Shown in pieces: positions 6,700 through 13,507 of a DNA stretch of 22,879 bases. The notes under the pieces were generated by a model. The model had not been told where the DNA came from and made no database searches. It saw only the letters and a program-made list of their open reading frames with translations. The stretch is from Nitrosomonadaceae bacterium (GTDB lineage Bacteria > Pseudomonadota > Gammaproteobacteria > Burkholderiales > Nitrosomonadaceae): positions 2,295-25,173 of the forward strand of contig CAKKRO010000175.1 in assembly GCA_919902625.1 (NCBI GenBank), in the 5' to 3' direction. Position 1 is the stretch's first letter, and every line of letters starts with the position of its first letter. The position numbers were made by a program, and so were the translations under genes.

Positions 6700-7779
6700 T
6701 TATTCAACCGTATAAGTTGACATCATGCCAGCGCTGATATGGTCATTGACATGACAATGGTACATCCAGACGCCTTGAACATCAGGGCGCATGTCCAGCG
6801 TTTTGGTAGCGGCCGGCAATACTTCTGTCACATCCAAACGATTGCCATTATGTAATAGCGTTGCACCATGCCAATGCGGCGTATGAAGATCCACTTCAGT
6901 GCCCATGCCCATAATATACCAGCGCACACGTTGCCCTTTCTGCATCACATAGCCCTGATTGTTGCTGTAGACCAACCCGTTAATCCCATGCATCAGATTG
7001 CTTTCCTGGAAACTTTCATCCTCAGGGTCGCAGGAGCCGCTGCAGGCGGCAAGATTGACGTCCCTATATAAACTGGCGTTTTCATCGAATACAGTAAAGA
7101 GAGAGATAAATTCACGATCCACATCCAGTGGTATTCTATCCCCGTTCTCAGATCCTCTTTTAGTAATAATGATCGGACCGATCAGTCCGGCATTGGTATC
7201 GGCAGGTTCATCAACGTGGCTATGGTATATCCAGGCAATAGAAGAGGGATCATTGGGGCCTGGTCCCGCGCGTTCGGGAACATCCCACGTATAAGTGTAT
7301 TCCCCGCCCGGCGCAACAACACCATCCGGTTTATGATTGTCACCTGCTGCATGGGAATGCGCAGCGCCTTCATGCGCTTTGGTATAAAGAACGCCATGCG
7401 GATGGATACTCGCCGGGAAGCGCGTATTGTTCTTGAAGTGAACAACGATCCGGTCTCCTACGGCCGCCCGGATGATGGGCCCAAGTATGCCCAAATGTTC
7501 TTCTTCAGGCCCGCGCTGCTTTACTGCACCGAATCCTTCCGTATATTCCTTGTAAACCGCTTTCAGATAACGCCGGCCTATCCCTTGTTCTACAAAGACA
7601 CGCTGCTCCTCCGTAAATTCATTGCCTGACATCGGATTAATGGGAAATGAAGGTGCATAATCCCATTGCACTTCCTCAGCCGCTATCCAATAGACCCGGC
7701 TCTTGGCCCATGCCGGATTGCCGATACATCCAATAAACGCAATGACTATCGATAGATAGCACAATTTTCTTAGAAACAT
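6700..7779 (-). CDS. Two-domain multicopper oxidase of ceruloplasmin/hephaestin type, putative ferroxidase
   Basis: This 359-residue periplasmic enzyme begins with a Sec signal (MFLRKLCYLSIVIAFIGC...NPAWA, cleavage after Ala25). The mature N terminus (VYWIAAEEVQWDYAPSF) and HLGILGPIIRAAVGD resemble animal ceruloplasmin/hephaestin domains and algal FOX1. Copper motifs are: SIHPHG at 125-129, YHSHVDE at 185-190, HTPHWHG at 299-305 and HCHVNDHISAGMM at 341-353. The first cupredoxin has no type 1 cysteine (HSH), while the second has the Cys-His-Met set. This matches two-domain type B oxidases, which form trimers. Oxidation of Fe(II) is an inference from resemblance; laccase or nitrite reductase activity cannot be excluded, although the HTPHWHG/HCH trinuclear residues argue for oxygen reduction. 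Start 7779 is fixed by a perfect AGGAGG 9 bases upstream. It lies downstream of the Fur-controlled tandem-repeat gene. Confidence 0.87.
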   Translation of the reverse strand: MFLRKLCYLSIVIAFIGCIGNPAWAKSRVYWIAAEEVQWDYAPSFPINPMSGNEFTEEQRVFVEQGIGRRYLKAVYKEYTEGFGAVKQRGPEEEHLGILGPIIRAAVGDRIVVHFKNNTRFPASIHPHGVLYTKAHEGAAHSHAAGDNHKPDGVVAPGGEYTYTWDVPERAGPGPNDPSSIAWIYHSHVDEPADTNAGLIGPIIITKRGSENGDRIPLDVDREFISLFTVFDENASLYRDVNLAACSGSCDPEDESFQESNLMHGINGLVYSNNQGYVMQKGQRVRWYIMGMGTEVDLHTPHWHGATLLHNGNRLDVTEVLPAATKTLDMRPDVQGVWMYHCHVNDHISAGMMSTYTVE

Positions 7780-7788
7780 TACATTAAT

Positions 7789-7794
7789 CCTCCT
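7789..7794 (-). promoter_or_regulatory. Ribosome binding site of the two-domain multicopper oxidase
   Basis: AGGAGG on the minus strand, 9 bases before ATG 7779, decides this start over an in-frame upstream codon at 7860 that would prepend 27 residues to an otherwise typical signal peptide. Confidence 0.8.
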
Positions 7795-7887
7795 GATTAA
7801 ATATAACTTCATTCGCGCAATGACCTGTGAAACCACTCTCATCACCAAGGTCCGTTCCACTCATGCGAAATGCATATCTATTTGTAT

Positions 7888-7925
7888 TGGCTGGCTACCC
7901 GTAAGGAAAACATGATGGCTGGCTA
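7888..7925. repeat. Pair of 10-bp direct repeats upstream of the multicopper oxidase
   Basis: tggctggcta occurs exactly at 7888-7897 and again at 7916-7925, with starts 28 bp apart, about 110-145 bp upstream of the oxidase start. The spacing is near but not exactly three helical turns. The repeats could be regulator binding sites. No known operator was recognised. Confidence 0.45.
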
Positions 7926-7981
7926 AATTGACCTGCTATTAATGCATGCAGGGAAAAATATTGCTATGGTGGTAAGCAACG

Positions 7982-8014
7982 ATGCCTTGCCATAAAAATT
8001 TTACGGCAAGGCAT
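7982..8014. terminator. 33-bp near-perfect palindrome downstream of the tandem-repeat gene
   Basis: The centre is at 7998. Outer arms atgccttgcc (7982-7991) and ggcaaggcat (8005-8014) pair perfectly. One a/c mismatch follows, then taaaa pairs with tttta around a single base. It begins 9 bases past the stop codon of the minus-strand gene ending at 8023. As RNA it would be a long stem and could end or protect that transcript, although only a weak T-rich stretch follows. Confidence 0.55.
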
Positions 8015-8022
8015 TCTGGCTT

Positions 8023-10290
8023 CTAAATCAATTCATTCTCATACGCTGAAATAATTTCGATGATAGTCGCTTGTGCAGCCAATGCCTTGGATTCATCGCC
8101 GGTTTCACTAGACTCTTTGACATCCTGCAGCGCATTTTCCATTCTCACACGTTGCAAAGAACCCAAGCGCAATTCCAGGTCGGGCAGAAAAATACCGACA
8201 TACAAAGATAATCTTTCAGCAGCAAGTACTGCCTGGTTCTTATCATCACCAAACGATGATTCAAGTTGATTTCGGATTCTATTCACTTGACCAATGATTC
8301 CTCTGCTGATTTCGCTGACGACTTCATTCGCGATCACATTCGCCATATCGCCGGTTAATTGCGCTTTGATGCGGTTGTTGCCTGACGGATTATCCTGGGA
8401 AATAAATCCTTCAACAATGCGATAGAAATATTCCCCTTCGATCTGCTTTTCTCTTGCCGAATCGATATCAGCACTCCGATCGGAAATAATACCTTCCACT
8501 TCACGCAACACACCGATTAAAAAGCTTCTGACCAATGGAATAACGATGTTCTCCCGTGCTATCGAAGCATTGAGCCAATCATCCGCGTTTTCTTTGTTTA
8601 AGGCTTGTCTGCCTTGCAGAAACGCCAGCGTGATCTGATCATCTATATCCGGATTACTGCCGGTTTTAATCGTTTGTTTATCGGCTGTAAGCACCTTATT
8701 TTCTCTGGCAGCGGTACCGGCGATGGCCTGATAGGCGGCATACGCCCGATCCCATTCAAGCGCCAACTCATCTGTTGTCAAGTCATTAAAATGATCGTTC
8801 ACCAGTGTTATCCGGTTATACACCACAAGGGCGAAAACACGCTGCAATGATTTGTCGATCGCCTGCGCGGCCAATAAAACCTGATTCTCGTTCTTGATGA
8901 ATTCAATGGCCGCCAGAATGTCCTGATCAATCGAAAGTCCATACAGTTGATCAACAATCTGCGTCAATTGCTGCAGATCACCGTCATACTCTGCGGCAAT
9001 CGCTTCGGCATTAATAGGAAATTGTTTCCGTAACACGCCGATTGCCCGGAATGCTGTAACCGCACCGTCGATGATGATAGCTGTATCATGTGCTTTACTG
9101 TATTTCGCTAATTCAAGTTCGCTTTCATAGCTGGCCAGAATATCTGAAACCGTTTGCCGCGCTCCGGCAGCTTTTGTGACATCGCCCGCATTGCTTGCAT
9201 TTTTCAAGTCATTTAAAGCATTTTCCATATTACTGCGCAAAGCCGCGCTCAAGCGAATCTCCAGATCGGGAAGAAAAATATTTGCATACAGCAATGCCTC
9301 TTCCGCTACCTCCATGGCACGGCCACGATCCGTGCCGACACTGGATTCGTTGGCTTTCAATTCGGCTTTAACGCGACCAATAAATCCCTTGTTCAATTCG
9401 CTAACAATCTGATCCACACCCACATTCGCAACATTTCCCGTCAACCGCGCTTTGATTAGCAAATTTCCAAGCGGATTATCTTTTACGATAAACGATTCGA
9501 TAATGCGGTAAAAAATCTCGCCTTCTTTCTGTGCTTCGCGCGCCCCTTCCAAATCATCCTTATTTGACAGAATACCGGCCACTTCCCGTAATACACCAAT
9601 ATAATAGGCACGGGCTAAAGCGATCCGTATCACTTGGCGTTCAATACTGACAGTAATCTTGTCTTCGGTTGAATTCGTTTTGTTCAGCGCCGTCTTGCCA
9701 CGCGCCAGCGCTTCAGTGATCTGAATATCCAGAGCCGGATTACTTCCTGTCACGATGGATTGTTTATCAGCGGAAATGACTTTATTTTCCCGCGCCGCAG
9801 TGCTCTTGATCGCCTGAAATGCTGCGGCTGCTTCATCCCATTTTTGACCTAGCGCCGCAGTCGCGCTGCTGTCAAAATTATCACGAACCGATGTAATACG
9901 ATCAAGCACGGTCTGGAAGAAAACATGCTGTAATGATTTATCAATCACCTGAGCTGCCAGTAATGGCTCATTTTCATTCTTGATTTCATCAATTGCCGCC
10001 AGAACATTACTGTCCAGACTCAATCCAGCGGACGCATCGGCCTCTTGTACAAGTGCTTGTAGCGCACCTGCATAGGCACCCGCAATGGCATCCGCATTAA
10101 TTGGAAATTCTTTTCGTAACGTTCCGATCGTCTTGAAAGCAGCAACAGCCGTTTCAATCGCTTGGACATTTGACGATGTTGCTGATGCCGCAGCCAATAT
10201 ACCCACATTACCCAAACCAAGTACAACAAAACCCAAGCACATAATCAATGACTTATTCATTGATATGATGCATTTTTTTAATAAAAACAT
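8023..10290 (-). CDS. Secreted tandem-repeat protein, possibly FEA1-like iron-assimilation protein
   Basis: This 755-residue exported protein has a signal peptide (about residues 1-37, ending in AAASA) and no other membrane segment. The mature chain is two homologous halves (about 40-391 and 402-755, offset 362) with many matching blocks: LRKEFPIN/LRKQFPIN, AAIDEIKNEN/AAIEFIKNEN, AARENKV, GVLREV, EGEIFYRI/EGEYFYRI, IFLPDLE. The protein is helical, Ala-rich and cysteine-poor. Secretion, unit length near that of algal FEA1/H43 (~360 residues), the Fur-overlapped promoter and a neighbouring ceruloplasmin-type oxidase suggest an FEA1-related extracellular or periplasmic iron protein. I did not confirm FEA1 homology residue by residue, so this is a working hypothesis. 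Conserved Glu/His/Tyr such as the EGExFYRI block are candidate iron ligands. Start 10290 is supported by AAGGAGCC at 10298-10305; an internal Met at residue 11 is less likely. Confidence 0.8.
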   Translation of the reverse strand: MFLLKKCIISMNKSLIMCLGFVVLGLGNVGILAAASATSSNVQAIETAVAAFKTIGTLRKEFPINADAIAGAYAGALQALVQEADASAGLSLDSNVLAAIDEIKNENEPLLAAQVIDKSLQHVFFQTVLDRITSVRDNFDSSATAALGQKWDEAAAAFQAIKSTAARENKVISADKQSIVTGSNPALDIQITEALARGKTALNKTNSTEDKITVSIERQVIRIALARAYYIGVLREVAGILSNKDDLEGAREAQKEGEIFYRIIESFIVKDNPLGNLLIKARLTGNVANVGVDQIVSELNKGFIGRVKAELKANESSVGTDRGRAMEVAEEALLYANIFLPDLEIRLSAALRSNMENALNDLKNASNAGDVTKAAGARQTVSDILASYESELELAKYSKAHDTAIIIDGAVTAFRAIGVLRKQFPINAEAIAAEYDGDLQQLTQIVDQLYGLSIDQDILAAIEFIKNENQVLLAAQAIDKSLQRVFALVVYNRITLVNDHFNDLTTDELALEWDRAYAAYQAIAGTAARENKVLTADKQTIKTGSNPDIDDQITLAFLQGRQALNKENADDWLNASIARENIVIPLVRSFLIGVLREVEGIISDRSADIDSAREKQIEGEYFYRIVEGFISQDNPSGNNRIKAQLTGDMANVIANEVVSEISRGIIGQVNRIRNQLESSFGDDKNQAVLAAERLSLYVGIFLPDLELRLGSLQRVRMENALQDVKESSETGDESKALAAQATIIEIISAYENELI
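8026..10173 (-). repeat. Internal tandem duplication (two ~355-residue units)
   Basis: The N-terminal unit is encoded at about 9118-10173 and the C-terminal unit at about 8026-9087. The units align at a constant offset of 362 residues with few gaps, so they arose by in-frame duplication of a single-domain ancestor. The nucleotide sequences have diverged considerably, so the duplication is not recent. Confidence 0.85.
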
Positions 10291-10333
10291 TATCGAAGGC
10301 TCCTTTTTAAAACATATTAACGCTAATAATAAT

Positions 10334-10352
10334 CTTAATGATAATCGTTATT
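10334..10352. promoter_or_regulatory. Fur box upstream of the tandem-repeat gene
   Basis: CTTAATGATAATCGTTATT on the + strand matches the classical GATAATGATAATCATTATC at 15 of 19 positions, including the core TAATGATAATC. It covers the -10 box of the minus-strand promoter and lies 44 bp before the start codon at 10290. It is the second Fur-like site in the window and implies repression of the gene when iron is sufficient. Confidence 0.75.
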
Positions 10353-10366
10353 ATTAACGAATGCAA
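10338..10366 (-). promoter_or_regulatory. Promoter of the tandem-repeat gene
   Basis: On the minus strand, -35 TTGCAT (10361-10366) is followed after exactly 17 bases by -10 TATCAT (10338-10343). The -35 hexamer is the same as in the RTX promoter, and in both cases the Fur box overlaps the -10. Confidence 0.65.
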
Positions 10367-10474
10367 TCAAAAATAGAGCCAGTGAAATCAGAAAACTGTT
10401 TATTAGATGAAGCCTAAACCCGTACAACCTGATAGGAATATGCATGAGTTATCCATGAGCTTGTTCCTGTCATA

Positions 10475-13372
10475 TCAATTCATACTGCTATTTCTTTTTT
10501 GTTCCTGATGATTCATTGCTTTAATGAGGTTCTGTCCGCTCATAGGCTGGAAGAAAAAATAACCCTGAATAAAATCACAACCATACTGTTTTAATTCTGC
10601 CAGCTGCATTTCCGTCTCAACACCTTCCGCCACTAACTTCAGCCCTAGAGAGTGCCCCAAACCTATAATAGTACGAATGAGTAGCCGCTTCTCGTGTTGA
10701 CCCTCGATGCCATCGACAAATGACTTATCGATTTTCAACACTGTAACGGGAAAATGAACTAATTGTGACAGTGAAGAATAACCTGTACCAAAATCATCGA
10801 TTGCTACTTGCAAACCCAAGTCTGCCAATTGTCTGAGTACTACCAAGTTGGATTCCATATCCGTCATCAACGCAGTCTCGGTTATTTCAAGTAAAATATG
10901 ATCAGGATCGGCTCCAGTTTCAAGCAAAATATCAGCGAATCCCTTTGCCAGTTGTTTCTGGCTTAACTGTCGCGCCGATAGATTGATCGATACATAAGGC
11001 GCTCTATCTTCCCACTGATGACGCCAACTCACTTGCGCCTTGCAGCCTTCACGAAATACCCAATCTCCAATGGAAAAAATAATACCTGTCATTTCTGCAA
11101 TAGGAATAAAAAATGCAGGGGAAATCACCCCATTTGCCGTATGCCAGCGAAGCAGCAATTCAGCGCCCACGATTAGCCCATCGTCCACAGTCACTATCGG
11201 TTGAAAAACCACCGACAATTCGTTCTGTTCAAGCGCCAATCGCAATCCCTGAATAATCAAGCTTTTTTGTTTTGCTTGCTCTTGCAGCTTATCGTTAAAG
11301 AATTGCCAGCCATCCCGGCCTTTTTGTTTCATCGCATACATGGCCGTATCTGCCGAACGTAACATCTCATCCGCTGAGTATTGATCGCCATGACCGATAA
11401 CAATACCAATGCTTGCTGTTACAAATAAATTCAATCCATTGAATTCTACACATCTTCTTAAAGCATCATTGATGCGTATCGCCAAATTTACAATCAACTC
11501 AGGCTTCTCAATCTGTTCACAGAGCACAATGAATTCATCACCGGCAAGCCGCCCCACGGTATCACCGGGTCGAACTTGATTCAGTAATCGATCAGAAACT
11601 GTTTTCAGCAACACGTCACCTGTTTCATGACCATACGTATCATTAATCAGTTTAAAACCATCCAGATCAATAAACAGTAACGCAACATTCATTTTATTTC
11701 GCAACGTGCGCTGCAAGATGCTATTTAATCGCTCATGAATCAATCTGCGGTTAGGTAAACCGGTCAGCACATCATGGGTTGATTGCCAGACAAGTTGCTG
11801 CTCTTCACGCTTCCGTTCAGTAATATCCAGCATTGTTACCACCAATATCCACTGATTGCCGTCATAAAACTTTGAAATCCCTGCTTCGAGTTCAACAAAA
11901 CTACCATCCTTGCGATACCCCATTACTGAATTACGCTGGCCCATTCGACGTTCTGTTTCATGGCTTAATACAAACTGTCTGAGTGCACCGGCATGCCGCT
12001 CACGATAGCTGGGCGGCAACAAAAGATGTATCGACATGCCCATTAACTCTTCGTTTGTGTAGCCAAATATCTGACAGGCGCTACGATTGGCTTCGATAAT
12101 GATTCCTTCCTCACTGGTAATCAAAATAGCCATTTCTACAAAAGACAAAATCTTTTGTGTCGCATCATTAATCACAAGATGCTTTGTCAGTGCCTGATTT
12201 GATGAAGCCTTGCGCAAATCAATCTGAGCGAAATGCCGGTAACGTTCTGGGATAACAGGTAAAATCCTTTTAAAATCCTCGATGATGCTGAAAGTCCCAT
12301 TTGCATTACAACGTGATAGATAACTATTGACCTGGGCATGGTGTGTTTTGGCTTGCATCTGTACTTTGCCTTGCGGCCCTATCACATTAACTGTTTCAAG
12401 CGCATCCACCAAAGCCTCCACTTCAACCACACCCGCTTTATTTAAAGCCTTGGCAAAGGCATGCACACATTGATAAGCACCCTCTCCAAAATTTGTCAAA
12501 ATACCATTCCCATCGGGCCATATCCCATTGACACCCGGCTGCTTTGCCAAGCGTTCTAAATATTTCTTATTTCCCAGCGTATTGACAGACATGAAATAGG
12601 TATTACTGGAATAAAAGCCTTCACGTACTTCGGGTAGTAGTTTACTCACCATCATTTCATCATAATGACCCATGACAACCGCCATATGATGCTTCAAACC
12701 AAGCTCAGTAAATCGGGTCAGCAGCATTATTTGATCCGAACCGGCAAAATAGGGCACAAAAACATCCGCCCCGGAACGCGCCACCTCTCCGAGCAAATTA
12801 TCAATACCGGCTTGATTAATGCCAATATCCAGATACTCCTCGCCCACAACATCCCCATCAATGGCTTTTAAAGCATATTTGGCTGCATCGATCGATCCCC
12901 GCGGCCATTCATAATTATTTCCAGCAAAAAACATCTTGGCACCAAAGTTCTGTGCCATATAAGGAATCATCTTGTCAATTTGCTGATTAGGTAATGCTGC
13001 AAAATGAAAGAAATAGCGACTGAGTAGACTGCCTTCATAGAAGGAGAAGTTGAGTAAGGGAATCCGTTTTGGTTCCGCGACTTGTTTGAGCACCGAAATG
13101 CGCGAATTTGATAATAGATTACCAATGATAGCAACACACTGATGGTCATCAATCAGCTTCTCAGCCGCCGGGATCGCTGTTTGCGGCAGGCTGCCATCAT
13201 CTTCAATGATTAATTCCAATGGGCGACCCAATACACCGCCTCGTTCATTAATCTCATCACAGGCAATACGGGCAGCCCAAACAATCTCCTGGCCATACAT
13301 CCCCACTATTCCTGTCATTGGCGACATCAATCCGAGATGGACTGGGTCAATTTCTACTTTTTTTGCTGTCAT
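10475..13372 (-). CDS. Cytoplasmic binding-protein-PAS-GGDEF-EAL c-di-GMP signalling protein
   Basis: This is a 965-residue multidomain protein. Residues about 9-375 are a type I periplasmic-binding-protein fold of the AmiC/UrtA/branched-chain amino acid class (HLGLMSPMTGIVG, ACDEINERGGVLGRPLELIIEDDG, NNYEWPRG), but no signal peptide or membrane segment is present, so it should bind its ligand in the cytoplasm, as AmiC does. A PAS domain follows at about 405-515 (ANRSACQIFGYTNEELMG). The GGDEF domain is at about 527-690, with AGDEF at 610-614. The EAL domain is at about 703-955, with ELL in place of EAL (738-740), N797, E829/E832, DDFGTGYSS from 859, K880 and EGVE at 916. The EAL half looks catalytically complete; AGDEF is a variant that is active in some proteins. 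The ligand may be an amide, urea or amino acid, which is an inference. Start ATG 13372 is preferred over GTG 13411 because the extra 13 residues look unrelated. Confidence 0.9.
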   Translation of the reverse strand: MTAKKVEIDPVHLGLMSPMTGIVGMYGQEIVWAARIACDEINERGGVLGRPLELIIEDDGSLPQTAIPAAEKLIDDHQCVAIIGNLLSNSRISVLKQVAEPKRIPLLNFSFYEGSLLSRYFFHFAALPNQQIDKMIPYMAQNFGAKMFFAGNNYEWPRGSIDAAKYALKAIDGDVVGEEYLDIGINQAGIDNLLGEVARSGADVFVPYFAGSDQIMLLTRFTELGLKHHMAVVMGHYDEMMVSKLLPEVREGFYSSNTYFMSVNTLGNKKYLERLAKQPGVNGIWPDGNGILTNFGEGAYQCVHAFAKALNKAGVVEVEALVDALETVNVIGPQGKVQMQAKTHHAQVNSYLSRCNANGTFSIIEDFKRILPVIPERYRHFAQIDLRKASSNQALTKHLVINDATQKILSFVEMAILITSEEGIIIEANRSACQIFGYTNEELMGMSIHLLLPPSYRERHAGALRQFVLSHETERRMGQRNSVMGYRKDGSFVELEAGISKFYDGNQWILVVTMLDITERKREEQQLVWQSTHDVLTGLPNRRLIHERLNSILQRTLRNKMNVALLFIDLDGFKLINDTYGHETGDVLLKTVSDRLLNQVRPGDTVGRLAGDEFIVLCEQIEKPELIVNLAIRINDALRRCVEFNGLNLFVTASIGIVIGHGDQYSADEMLRSADTAMYAMKQKGRDGWQFFNDKLQEQAKQKSLIIQGLRLALEQNELSVVFQPIVTVDDGLIVGAELLLRWHTANGVISPAFFIPIAEMTGIIFSIGDWVFREGCKAQVSWRHQWEDRAPYVSINLSARQLSQKQLAKGFADILLETGADPDHILLEITETALMTDMESNLVVLRQLADLGLQVAIDDFGTGYSSLSQLVHFPVTVLKIDKSFVDGIEGQHEKRLLIRTIIGLGHSLGLKLVAEGVETEMQLAELKQYGCDFIQGYFFFQPMSGQNLIKAMNHQEQKRNSSMN

Positions 13373-13507
13373 AGGATCTTCACTTTCATATCTATAGGAA
13401 CAAAATACCACCTGCCCATGACCTATACAGCCTCAAACACACCCTCAATTCAGGTGCAATTTATGTTTTACCTCCTTTAAAATCAGCCAAGCAGTAGCAC
13501 ACTGCAC

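Noticed and set aside
7780..7860. Longer N terminus for the two-domain multicopper oxidase
   Set aside because: It would put 27 unrelated residues before a standard signal peptide, and the perfect AGGAGG supports the start at 7779.
7862..7886. Fur box before the two-domain oxidase
   Set aside because: aatgcatatctatttgtatt only fits the Fur consensus if an extra base is allowed, with weak matches; not counted as a site.
10385..10474. Terminator after the c-di-GMP sensor gene (gataggaa ... ttcctgtc)
   Set aside because: The 22-base or longer loop and wobble pairing make the hairpin too weak to list as a terminator.
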